DNA of 9,332 nucleotides from Christensenella sp964592155 (GCA_964592155.1 CAZQDA010000099.1:1-9332), one strand, 5' to 3'; shown: positions 1 through 6,457, numbered from the stretch's first letter. The notes: generated by a model from the letters alone, not told the origin. Made by a program: numbers and translations.

Positions 1-95
1 TCACGCCGATCGCGATCGAAGAAGGACTGAGATTCGCAATCCGTGAAGGCGGCAGGACGGTAGGCGCTGGAGTGGTATCCGGAGTCATCGAATAA
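1..95 (+). CDS. tuf: Elongation factor Tu, C-terminal end (partial)
   Basis: Only the last 30 codons are in the window (frame from base 3, stop TAA at 93-95). The translation contains EEGLRFAIREGGRTVGAGVV and ends in SGVIE, the highly conserved C-terminus of EF-Tu domain 3. EF-Tu is the GTPase that delivers aminoacyl-tRNA to the ribosome in the cytoplasm; the GTP-binding domain lies outside the window. A strong terminator follows 24 bases after the stop, so this is the last gene of its transcription unit, presumably the str operon. Identification is secure from the conserved tail, although only a small part is visible. Confidence 0.95.
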   Translation, partial: TPIAIEEGLRFAIREGGRTVGAGVVSGVIE

Positions 96-118
96 ACCGC
101 AGAGATAGCAGAAGAGAC

Positions 119-155
119 AAAAGGAGCCATATGCATTGCATATGGCTCCTTTTTT
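119..155 (+). terminator. Rho-independent terminator of tuf
   Basis: A perfect stem of about 14 bp, with arms at 121-134 and 138-151, closes on the 3-base loop ATT. Flanking A and T bases extend the stem, and six T residues (150-155) follow the GC-containing part. It lies just downstream of the tuf stop and should end that operon. Confidence 0.93.
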
Positions 156-206
156 GCGGGAAGTCGCAGGGTGCGAATAGAATTCATTCGTATTTTTCCT
201 GATCCA

Positions 207-215
207 TGATATAAT
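207..215 (+). promoter_or_regulatory. Extended -10 promoter upstream of the LTA-synthase-like gene
   Basis: TGATATAAT at 207-215 is a perfect extended -10 (TG, one base, TATAAT). The hexamer at the -35 position (around 187-192) is poor, which is tolerated with an extended -10. Transcription would start near 221 and give a leader of about 180 bases before the ATG at 404. A small hairpin (arms 231-236 and 240-245, CGTGAG/CTCACG) lies early in that leader. Confidence 0.6.
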
Positions 216-288
216 GGTAACAGTGGAAACCGTGAGAGGCTCACGCGTGTCTGCCATCTGCGTCTTTTGCGGATATTTCATTTTTATA

Positions 289-389
289 GCAATTTGTCAA
301 AAGGCCGTATGCTAACTTTTGGTATCAATTGCAGATGCAAGCGATGTATCGCAAATTTTTACATAATCAGCAGTCAGTTAAATCGCGGT
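289..389 (+). repeat. Duplicated non-coding leader element, copy A
   Basis: This stretch aligns with the reverse complement of 5412-5511 at about 71 of 100 positions with one single-base gap (counted by hand). The first ten bases, GCAATTTGTC, are identical. The central core TTGCA-GA-TGCAA (inverted repeat TTGCA, two bases, TGCAA) is shared, as is CATAA near the 3' part. It ends 14 bases before the ATG at 404. A copy-specific palindrome GCGAT-GT-ATCGC follows the core. It carries no ORF and no terminal inverted repeats. It may be an operator region or a structured mRNA leader; I do not recognise it as a named family. Confidence 0.7.
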
Positions 390-403
390 GAGTGGAGCAA
401 CCA

Positions 404-2413
404 ATGAAATTTTCCTTTTTTGATCAAGATCATCTCAAATTATTTTTATGGTTTTTTTGTGCGATTTTTTATTTTGAATCTTTTGTGCGCCTGCTGCAAG
501 GCGTTCCCTATTTTGGCGAGGGGCTTTTTTTCATTGCCATGTTCGGCGCGGCGCTGGCGGCGCTGTGCACCGCGCTCTGTTGCCTGCTGCCGCCCAAAGG
601 CGGATTTGTTTTGGCGGTGATTTTTTTCTTTGTGCTGAGTGCGGTTTATGTGGTTCAGGTGTTTTACTTTTTCATGTTCAGCACCTATCTCACCGTTTTT
701 TCCATGATCAACGGAATGGCTGCGCTGGGATTCGGCGGAAACATTTGGGCGACGCTTGCGCAAAAATGGCCTTATGTTCTTGCGATGTTTTTGCCGCTTG
801 TATTGTTTCTCGTTTTCGGACGGAAAATTTGGCACGCGCGCAACCTGCGCAGTGCGCTGCTCACGCTTGTTATTGCCATTGCGCTTCATTTTGGCGCGCT
901 GGGGCTGCTGCCCGCCTTTGGCACAGGGTATTTTACTCCGTATGACTATTATACAGGCAATGCGGCTCTCAACCAGTCGGTGAACAAGCTCGGGCTTTAT
1001 ACCACATTCCGTTTGGGGATGCAGCGGTATTTATTTGGGGAAGACAGCACGAAACTGCCCTTTGCTCCTGAGCCCTCCGCGCCGCCTGAACTATCCGCCA
1101 CTCCGTCGCCCGTGCCGCCGGCTTTGGCAGAGGGTTCCGCCCCTGCGGATGCGCCAAAGGAATATGGTTATAACGTTTTGGATATCGATTTTGACCAATT
1201 GATCAGCGCCGCGCCAGATGATGAAACGCGCGCTATGCATGAATACTTTGCGAGTGTTCCGCCCACGCGGCAAAATGAATATACAGGGATGTTTGAGGGA
1301 TATAACCTGATTACGGTCACTGCGGAATCGCTTGCGCCTTATGCAATCGATGAAACGCTAACCCCCACGCTTTACAAAATGTATCAGGAGGGATTTCGGT
1401 TTACAAATTTTTACGCGCCCGAATGGGAGGTCAGCACTTCGGACGGGGAATATGTCAACTGCCTGGGTCTTATTCCCAAGCCGGGCGTGTGGAGCATGTA
1501 TCTTTCCGGAAAGCATGAAAATGCGCTGCCGTTTGCGCTGGGAAGGCAGTTTGAAGCGCTTGGTTATCAAACGTATGCTTATCATAACAACAGTTATACG
1601 TACTATAACCGCGACCTTTCGCATCCTAATATGGGTTATACCTATAAAGCGCTCGGCAACGGGCTGGAGGTGGATCAGACGTGGCCGGAATCGGATTTGC
1701 AGATGGTCGATCTCTCTACGACGGACTATTTGAACGGAAATCCGTTTCACGTCTATTACCTGACTGTGAGCGGACACATGGCGTATAATTTTGACGGAAA
1801 CGATATGGCTCGCAAAAACAGGGAGCTGGTGAAAGATTTGCCGCTGTCTGACGAGGCGAAAGCCTATCTCGCGTGCAATATTGAGCTTGACCGCGCAATG
1901 GAGCTGCTGCTCAAGCGCCTTGAAGAAGCGGGCGTTGCGGAAAAAACAGTGATTGCCCTAAGCCCCGACCATCCGCCGTATGGGCTTGAAAAAGGAACGG
2001 TCAGCGAGCTTTTGGGACACGAAGTGGATCCGGATTTTGAATATAACCGGAACGTATTTTTGCTGTATAACCCGGGTATGAAGCCGCAGACAGTGGAAAA
2101 ACCCTGCTGCTCGCTTGATATTCTGCCTACGCTGTCAAATCTGTTTGGCCTGCCGTATGATTCGCGTCTGCTGATGGGACGGGATATTTTTTCCGACGCA
2201 GAGCCGCTGGTCATCCTCGATAACCGCAGCTTTGTGACCGATCAGGTGATGTTTAATTCGGATACAGGAGAAATCACGCCTGTGAACGGACAGGAAGTAA
2301 CGCCGGAATCTGTGGCCGCAATACAGCAAATGGTTGCGGATAAATTCAAATGGTCGCCTGAGATTCTGGATCAGGATTATTATCGTCTGGTGCTGGGCGG
2401 GAAAGCAGGTTAG
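404..2413 (+). CDS. LTA synthase family membrane sulfatase-fold enzyme
   Basis: Probable phosphoglycerol transferase of the lipoteichoic acid synthase (LtaS) family, which builds glycerol-phosphate polymers on the outer face of the membrane. It has 669 residues from the ATG. An in-frame GTG at 392 would add four residues, but the ATG is preferred because AGTGGAG (391-397) sits at proper Shine-Dalgarno distance. The N-terminal ~175 residues hold five hydrophobic segments, as in LtaS. A Pro/Ala-rich linker of about 40 residues follows, then the extracellular alkaline-phosphatase/sulfatase-type domain. Residues matching the family active site (ATG numbering): E308 in TAESL, T345 in STSDGE (the position of the catalytic threonine), H458 in VSGH, and D522-H523 in SPDHPPYG. 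Length is close to S. aureus LtaS (646). It stands alone after tuf, with no glycolipid-synthesis neighbour, so the polymer it makes is unknown. A related sulfatase-fold function cannot be excluded. Confidence 0.85.
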   Translation: MKFSFFDQDHLKLFLWFFCAIFYFESFVRLLQGVPYFGEGLFFIAMFGAALAALCTALCCLLPPKGGFVLAVIFFFVLSAVYVVQVFYFFMFSTYLTVFSMINGMAALGFGGNIWATLAQKWPYVLAMFLPLVLFLVFGRKIWHARNLRSALLTLVIAIALHFGALGLLPAFGTGYFTPYDYYTGNAALNQSVNKLGLYTTFRLGMQRYLFGEDSTKLPFAPEPSAPPELSATPSPVPPALAEGSAPADAPKEYGYNVLDIDFDQLISAAPDDETRAMHEYFASVPPTRQNEYTGMFEGYNLITVTAESLAPYAIDETLTPTLYKMYQEGFRFTNFYAPEWEVSTSDGEYVNCLGLIPKPGVWSMYLSGKHENALPFALGRQFEALGYQTYAYHNNSYTYYNRDLSHPNMGYTYKALGNGLEVDQTWPESDLQMVDLSTTDYLNGNPFHVYYLTVSGHMAYNFDGNDMARKNRELVKDLPLSDEAKAYLACNIELDRAMELLLKRLEEAGVAEKTVIALSPDHPPYGLEKGTVSELLGHEVDPDFEYNRNVFLLYNPGMKPQTVEKPCCSLDILPTLSNLFGLPYDSRLLMGRDIFSDAEPLVILDNRSFVTDQVMFNSDTGEITPVNGQEVTPESVAAIQQMVADKFKWSPEILDQDYYRLVLGGKAG

Positions 2414-2442
2414 AAAGGCGCATGGAAAAAAGCAAAGTGGGC

Positions 2443-2471
2443 TTGTCAATACGATATACATCAGGTATAAT
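2443..2471 (+). promoter_or_regulatory. Sigma-A-type promoter of the lipoprotein gene
   Basis: -35 TTGTCA at 2443-2448, exact 17-base spacer, -10 TATAAT at 2466-2471. Transcription would start near 2478, giving a leader of about 68 bases before the ATG at 2546. It begins only 30 bases after the stop of the upstream gene, so the lipoprotein is independently transcribed. Confidence 0.85.
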
Positions 2472-2483
2472 ATAAAAGTTGCG

Positions 2484-2527
2484 AAATCCGCCTCATGCAA
2501 TGCACGAAGGCGATTTATTATTTTTTA
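2484..2527 (+). promoter_or_regulatory. Hairpin with T-rich tail in the lipoprotein leader
   Basis: Arms AAATC-(C)-GCCT (2484-2493) and AGGCGATTT (2508-2516) form a nine-pair stem with one bulged C, followed by a T-rich tail ending in six T residues (to about 2526). It sits almost at the predicted 5' end of the lipoprotein transcript. It could end read-through from the upstream gene, act as an attenuator, or protect the mRNA 5' end. No other terminator is visible after the stop at 2413. Confidence 0.45.
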
Positions 2528-2545
2528 AGAAAAAAGGAGAATGAC

Positions 2546-3096
2546 ATGAAAAAAATTTGTATGGTAGTTGTGGCGGTTATGCTTTGCGCCGCTGTATTCG
2601 CAGGTTGTGCGCCGGCAGCTCCGGCTGCATCCGCAAGCGAAGGCGCTTCGGCGACTGACTACATTGCGTGGACGAAAGCTGAATGGGATGCCGCTTCAGA
2701 CGAACAGAAGCTGGAAGCTTCTTNNNNNNNNNNNNNNNNNNNNNNNNNNNNNNNNNNNNNNNNNNNNNNNNNNNNNNNNNNNNNNNNNNNNNNNNNNNNN
2801 NNNNNNNNNNNNNNNNNNNNNNNTGGACGAAAGCTGAATGGGATGCCGCTTCAGACGAACAGAAGCTGGAAGCTTCTTACGTGGTGATTGGCGAAATGAG
2901 CGATACCATGTTTGGCGGAGTCGACATGAAAGCCCTGATTGAAAAGGCAAGAACAGATGAAAAGGCAAAGGCTGAAATGGACACGGCCGCAACGAAGATG
3001 TTTGAAAGCATTGATGGATTTTTTGCCGAAGAGCCGGACAAGACACTTAAGGATATGATTGACATGATGAATGAATTGCTCGGGTCGCAAGAATAG
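2546..3096 (+). CDS. Small lipoprotein interrupted by assembly gap
   Basis: Secreted, membrane-anchored lipoprotein of unknown function. The start ATG has AAAAAGGAG about 6 bases upstream. The signal peptide is MKKICMVVVAVMLCAAVFAGC, with lipobox FAGC and the lipidated cysteine at residue 21, then an Ala/Pro/Ser-rich linker. The mature part contains WTKAEWDAASDEQKLEAS, then a helical, charged stretch rich in Lys, Glu, Asp and Met, ending in MNELLGSQE. A run of 100 N (2724-2823) interrupts it. The reading frames before and after the N run differ by the literal count, but both flanks carry the same in-frame 55-base sequence. Merging them would give an intact protein of 131 residues; extra repeat units would make it longer. 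It has its own promoter and terminator. I do not recognise the C-terminal domain family. Confidence 0.75.
2669..2878 (+). repeat. Exact 55-base duplication flanking a 100-N scaffold gap
   Basis: Bases 2669-2723 are identical to 2824-2878, ending and beginning exactly at the N run (2724-2823). Both copies start at an in-frame TGG codon and encode WTKAEWDAASDEQKLEAS. The length of 55 equals a common short-read assembler k-mer, and 100 N is a nominal filler. The structure is therefore either an unmerged contig overlap or an unresolved tandem repeat inside the lipoprotein gene. The real distance between the copies is not known. Confidence 0.9.
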
Positions 3097-3106
3097 TTTT
3101 TCATAT

Positions 3107-3151
3107 AAAACAGGCTTTCGTGGGAAAAAATCCAGGAAAGCCTGTTTTTTT
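3107..3151 (+). terminator. Terminator after the lipoprotein gene
   Basis: Arms at 3109-3119 and 3136-3146 (AACAGGCTTTC with its complement) form an 11-bp perfect stem with a 16-base loop, followed by T residues to 3151. It lies 12 bases after the lipoprotein stop. The A-rich 5' flank means it could also stop the converging - strand transporter transcript, whose gene ends at 3164. Confidence 0.88.
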
Positions 3152-3163
3152 GCATAAAATAGT

Positions 3164-4543
3164 TCACGAAAAATAAACGATATACCCCTGCACAAAAATG
3201 TAAATGATAATGAAGGGCAGGACATATTTGCAATACCAGCGGGTTTTGGATGGGAAAGCAAGCCCCTGACCTGTGTTGGCCTCTGCAAGAAAGCTGTTCC
3301 AGCCCCAGCCGTATTTGACGGTGCAGAACAATAAATAGACCAGCGAACCCAACGGAAGCAGATTGTTGCTGACAATGAAGTCTTCCAGATCGAGCACATT
3401 GGTGCCCGCGCCCAGCGGCGCAAAGCCGGAAAGCACATTGAAACCGAGCACGCAGGGAAGCGCAAGGCCGATCATGAGAAAAACATTGATCAGCGCTGAT
3501 TTTTTGCGTGACCAGCCAAATAGATCCATGCCAAAGGAAAGAATGTTTTCAAAGACCGCGATAACCGTGGAAAACGCGGCAAAGGTCATAAAGATATAGA
3601 AAAAGGAGCCCCAGATTTGTCCGCCCGGCATGGAGTTGAAGATGTTTGGCAATGTGACAAAAATGAGTCCCGGCCCTTCTCCCGGGTTCACGCCAAACGC
3701 AAAGCACGCGGGAAACACAATCAGGCCGGAAAGCAGGGCGACGGATGTATCGAGCGCGGTGATGCTCAGAGATTCACCAAAGAGCCGCCGGTCACGGCTG
3801 ACATAGCTGCCGAAGATTGCCATGCTGCCAATGCCCACGCTAAGCGTGAAAAAGGCCTGGCCCATCGCCGCAAAAACGACCTCTCCAAATCCGTTCAGGC
3901 CGTTTTCCCAGAGGACCGAAAAATCAGGCTTCAAATAAAACTCGATTCCGGCCTGCGCGCCGGGGAGGGTAACGGAGCGAATGACAAGTATAATCATGAC
4001 TGCAAGAAGGCTGGTCATCATGAATTTAGAGGTTTTTTCCACGCCCTTGCGCAATCCGATGGCGCACACGAGGAAACCAATGACGGTAATCAGCACCATC
4101 CAGCCGATCTGCGGGAGCGGATTTGCCTGCACTGCCGCAAATTCCTGCGCGATACCGTCCGCGGAAAGCCCATTGAAATCGCCTGCGATTGTTTTAAACA
4201 GATAGGCAATCATCCAGCCTGCGATGGTGGTGTAGAACATCATGAGCAGATAGTTGCCCGCAACCGCGATATAACCATGAAAATGCCACTTGCTTCCCTT
4301 GGGCTCGAGCTCCTGAAAGGAACGGGCCACGCTTTTTTGGCTGGCACGGCCCACGGAAAATTCCATGACCATAATGGGCAGGCCGAGAATGACGAGAAAG
4401 ATCAAATAAATAATGATAAAGGATGCGCCGCCATATTTTCCCACGACATACGGAAACCGCCATACATTTCCAAGGCCGATGGCGCATCCGGCAGAAATCA
4501 AAATAAATCCAAGGCGTGAGCCGAATGTTTCACGTTGCTTCAA
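3164..4543 (-). CDS. Sodium:neurotransmitter symporter (SNF/NSS) family transporter
   Basis: Sodium-coupled uptake of an amino acid or related small solute across the cytoplasmic membrane. The protein has 459 residues and about 11-12 hydrophobic segments, a usual size for bacterial NSS proteins. The TM1 signature is clear: SAGCAIGLGNVWRFPY (residues 17-32) followed by a Gly-rich GKYGGASF, corresponding to the unwound sodium/substrate region of LeuT-type transporters. TM2 ends in VMEFSVGRASQKS. The start is TTG (4541-4543) with GGGGGA about 8 bases upstream; no nearby ATG serves. It begins 24 bases after the stop of the ZIP gene, so the two probably form one operon. The substrate cannot be told from the sequence. 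Confidence 0.93.
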   Translation of the reverse strand: MKQRETFGSRLGFILISAGCAIGLGNVWRFPYVVGKYGGASFIIIYLIFLVILGLPIMVMEFSVGRASQKSVARSFQELEPKGSKWHFHGYIAVAGNYLLMMFYTTIAGWMIAYLFKTIAGDFNGLSADGIAQEFAAVQANPLPQIGWMVLITVIGFLVCAIGLRKGVEKTSKFMMTSLLAVMIILVIRSVTLPGAQAGIEFYLKPDFSVLWENGLNGFGEVVFAAMGQAFFTLSVGIGSMAIFGSYVSRDRRLFGESLSITALDTSVALLSGLIVFPACFAFGVNPGEGPGLIFVTLPNIFNSMPGGQIWGSFFYIFMTFAAFSTVIAVFENILSFGMDLFGWSRKKSALINVFLMIGLALPCVLGFNVLSGFAPLGAGTNVLDLEDFIVSNNLLPLGSLVYLLFCTVKYGWGWNSFLAEANTGQGLAFPSKTRWYCKYVLPFIIIYIFVQGYIVYFS

Positions 4544-4567
4544 TCAAATGTCCCCCAAAAAAATAGA

Positions 4568-5386
4568 TTATCCAAGCGCCACATCGAGAATCATCATCAG
4601 GATGAAACCCGCCATGACCCCCGCCGTGCCGGAATGGGAATGCTCGCCCAGATGTGCCTCCGGAATCAGTTCCTCCACCACCACATAGATCATCGCGCCT
4701 GCGGCAAAAGCAAGCAGCCAGGGCATGAGCCCTGTAATGGAGCCGATTAGTAAAACGCCCAAAACGGCGGCAATGGGTTCCACCGCGCCGGACATGGCGC
4801 CCCAAAGGAATGCTTTTCCCTTGCTGAGGCCCTCCTGCCGGAGCGGGAGCGAAATCGCCGCGCCCTCAGGGATGTTTTGCAGCGCCATGCCAATCGCAAG
4901 GGCAATCGCAGAGGCCAGCGTTACCACATTGCTTTCGCCCCCCTGCGCGCCGCCCGCGCCCGCCGCTACCGCAAACGCAAGACCAACGGCAAGCCCCTCA
5001 GGAATATTGTGCAGCGTGACGGCGAACACCAGCATGGTGCGCTTGCCCAATTTGGAATGAAGCCCCTCCGGCACATCGCTGCCCGGATGCTGGTGGGGGA
5101 GCAGATGGTCGAGCGCAAATAAAAACAGCCCGCCGAGCGCAAAGCCGCCCGCGGCGGGAATCCATCCTGTAATGCCCTGCTCTTCCGCCATTTCGATTGC
5201 GGGGATGAGCAAAGACCATACTGCCGCGGCGATCATAATGCCTGCGGCAAACCCCAGAAAGATACGTTGAATTTTTTGGTTGATTTCTCCGCGGAAAAAG
5301 AAAACAGAAGCCGCGCCGGATGTTGTCGCAGCGAACATCAGACCGGAACCTGCGAGCGCAAGCAAAATCGGATTGAGTTCATTCAT
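4568..5386 (-). CDS. ZIP family divalent metal transporter
   Basis: Imports a divalent metal ion such as zinc, iron or manganese into the cytoplasm. It has 272 residues and eight likely membrane segments. TM4 carries HNIPEG (126-131) and TM5 carries QNIPEGAA (170-177), the paired metal-binding motifs of the ZIP fold in the GufA/ZupT-like bacterial branch. EPIAA (203-207) and VVEELIPEAH (236-245) are further family hallmarks. A His-containing loop (DHLLPHQH, 93-100) lies between TM3 and TM4, and a short HSH is near the end. The start ATG has a run of six G about 8 bases upstream. It is first in a two-gene unit with the NSS transporter, and copy B of the duplicated leader element lies just upstream. 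Metal specificity is not readable from sequence. Confidence 0.93.
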   Translation of the reverse strand: MNELNPILLALAGSGLMFAATTSGAASVFFFRGEINQKIQRIFLGFAAGIMIAAAVWSLLIPAIEMAEEQGITGWIPAAGGFALGGLFLFALDHLLPHQHPGSDVPEGLHSKLGKRTMLVFAVTLHNIPEGLAVGLAFAVAAGAGGAQGGESNVVTLASAIALAIGMALQNIPEGAAISLPLRQEGLSKGKAFLWGAMSGAVEPIAAVLGVLLIGSITGLMPWLLAFAAGAMIYVVVEELIPEAHLGEHSHSGTAGVMAGFILMMILDVALG

Positions 5387-5411
5387 AAGTCTAGCCCCCC
5401 AAAATTGTTCT

Positions 5412-5511
5412 ACAGCGGTTTCGCTTCACACAGGTTATGCAAAACTCATGATAAACCGTTTGCATGTGCAACTGATGCCAAACGCTTGTAGCCGGCTTTT
5501 TGACAAATTGC
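5412..5511 (-). repeat. Duplicated non-coding leader element, copy B
   Basis: Read on the - strand, this matches 289-389 (+) at about 71 of 100 positions with one single-base gap. It keeps GCAATTTGTC at its 5' end, the core TTGCA-CA-TGCAA, and CATAA downstream. In this copy CGTTTG-(G)-CAT can pair with ATGCAAACG to form a nine-pair hairpin. In copy A the same positions pair less fully, with two G-U changes and one mismatch. It starts almost at the predicted ZIP transcript start and ends 25 bases before the ZIP ATG. Confidence 0.7.
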
Positions 5512-5515
5512 CATA

Positions 5516-5545
5516 ATCATAGATAAGCAAAAATGATACGCACAA
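5516..5545 (-). promoter_or_regulatory. Probable promoter of the ZIP-NSS operon
   Basis: On the - strand: -35 TTGTGC (5540-5545), 18-base spacer, -10 TATGAT (5516-5521). Transcription would begin near 5509, at the start of the duplicated element, giving a leader of about 120 bases. The hexamers are each two or fewer mismatches from consensus, so this is plausible but not certain. Confidence 0.5.
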
Positions 5546-5606
5546 AACAAGTTTCACGACAATGTGGCAAGAAACGGGTCTTGCTGTCCGTTGGAAAGCA
5601 ATTCTG

Positions 5607-5942
5607 TTATTTGTCCATTGGAAGATCGAGCGTGGTGTTGATGATGGCTTTGGATTTTTTGTCCGCGCTGCGATATGCGTCAACCAGAGCTTTATAAGGG
5701 AGTAAAGAATTTGCTTCGCGGTTTGCTTTATGCGCTTCGTCTTCTTTACCACGCAATAGATAATCGCAGGACACATCAAAATGGTTTGCGATCTTGATAA
5801 TGATTTCACCGCCGATATTTGAGGTGGGCTCATTTTTCCATAAGCTAAAATTACTTTTGGATATACCTAACTTACCTGCAAGTTCGTAAGGGGTGATATG
5901 ATTATCGCTCAGTAATTTTAGTATTCGCTCTGAAGCTTCCAT
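5607..5942 (-). CDS. XRE/Cro-type helix-turn-helix repressor
   Basis: DNA-binding transcription regulator of 111 residues. The N-terminal HTH_3/XRE domain spans roughly residues 5-65: ILKLLSDNHITPYELAGKLG, then ISKSNFSLWKNE as the recognition helix region, then IIIKIANHFDVSCDYLLRG, the typical end of this fold. The C-terminal ~45 residues are charged and probably helical (dimerisation or sensing), without a recognised domain. The ATG at 5942 has AAGGGG about 8 bases upstream. The gene is divergent from the four-Cys protein, and both promoters share a perfect palindrome at 5981-5993, which suggests autorepression and control of that neighbour. No phage genes are nearby. Confidence 0.92.
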   Translation of the reverse strand: MEASERILKLLSDNHITPYELAGKLGISKSNFSLWKNEPTSNIGGEIIIKIANHFDVSCDYLLRGKEDEAHKANREANSLLPYKALVDAYRSADKKSKAIINTTLDLPMDK

Positions 5943-5964
5943 AAAAAACCCCTTATAGATGAAA

Positions 5965-5993
5965 ATAATATCAAAAACTATTGACTAGGTCAA
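5965..5993 (-). promoter_or_regulatory. Promoter of the XRE regulator
   Basis: On the - strand: -35 TTGACC (5988-5993), 17-base spacer, -10 TATTAT (5965-5970). The predicted start is about 5958, a short leader of roughly 15 bases before the ATG. The -35 box is one arm of the palindrome shared with the opposing promoter. Confidence 0.8.
5981..5993. promoter_or_regulatory. Palindromic operator candidate between divergent promoters
   Basis: TTGAC-TAG-GTCAA is a perfect inverted repeat (5-bp arms, 3-base spacer). Its two arms supply the -35 boxes of both divergent promoters, so a dimer bound here would block both. The most likely ligand is the adjacent XRE protein, which is an inference from position. 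Confidence 0.6.
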
Positions 5994-6009
5994 AATATTG
6001 TACTATACT
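5981..6009 (+). promoter_or_regulatory. Promoter of the four-cysteine protein
   Basis: -35 TTGACT (5981-5986), 17-base spacer, -10 TATACT (6004-6009). The predicted start is near 6016. The -35 box overlaps the left arm of the palindrome, back to back with the XRE promoter. Confidence 0.82.
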
Positions 6010-6178
6010 AAATTTAATGAAAAGCGGCCGTTGCGCCTTTGCGGGCAGGACGGACAGCTTTCGCACAGGTGAGCGGATCACAGACGACCAATCCAACATC
6101 CGCTTACTTGTATTCTCATACTTTAACATACCACGCTCTCTTTTTCAAGATTTTGACCCATGGAAAGGCGAGGAAACA
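6010..6178 (+). other. Leader of the four-cysteine gene
   Basis: About 160 transcribed bases separate the predicted start (near 6016) from the ATG at 6179. A hairpin with perfect 7-bp arms AGCGGAT (6072-6078) and ATCCGCT (6098-6104) sits in the middle. The frame of the downstream gene is open throughout, and an in-frame ATG at 6017 lies at the predicted transcript start, so a longer leaderless product of 146 residues is formally possible. The translated stretch does not look protein-like and the strong ribosome site is at 6179. Confidence 0.4.
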
Positions 6179-6457
6179 ATGAACAGGAAAAACTGCGCGA
6201 CATGCGAAAACAAAAAAGATAAAAAGTATTGCCTTGCATGTGCGGTTGCGCACAACGCCTATAACCGCCTTTGTCCTGTTTTGACAGGACACCATCTGGA
6301 TGAATTCGAGATGCTGGTGGGCGGATTTGAAACCATGCTGGGACGCGTATACGAGATGGGTTTTATTGACGGGCTTGTGGGACGTGAAGAAATGAGAGAG
6401 CTTTGGCGGCGCAATCTGGAATATGGCGGGCAGGGGGATAAGAACGCAGGACAATAA
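6179..6457 (+). CDS. Small four-cysteine (probable zinc-binding) protein
   Basis: A 92-residue cytoplasmic protein of unknown function. The ATG follows GAGGAAA at good ribosome-binding distance. The N-terminus holds two CxxC pairs: C6-x2-C9 and C18-x2-C21 (NCATCENKKDKKYCLACAV), an arrangement typical of a small zinc knuckle or ribbon. The rest is acidic and probably helical (LDEFEMLVGGFETMLGRVYE, then REEMRELWRRNLEYGG), with no membrane segment or signal peptide. It is divergent from the XRE regulator through a shared palindromic promoter region and has its own terminator, so it is a single-gene unit probably controlled by that regulator. I do not recognise the family. An adaptor or regulatory role is possible but unsupported. 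Confidence 0.8.
   Translation: MNRKNCATCENKKDKKYCLACAVAHNAYNRLCPVLTGHHLDEFEMLVGGFETMLGRVYEMGFIDGLVGREEMRELWRRNLEYGGQGDKNAGQ

Noticed and set aside
289..389. The duplicated leader element as a small transposon remnant (MITE)
   Set aside because: The copies have no terminal inverted repeats and no target-site duplications that I can see, and both lie at the same position relative to a start codon.
3617..4519. A 300-codon open frame on the + strand
   Set aside because: It lies antisense to the clear NSS transporter gene and its His/Lys/Asp-rich product is typical of a mirror frame of a membrane protein. No ribosome site was seen.
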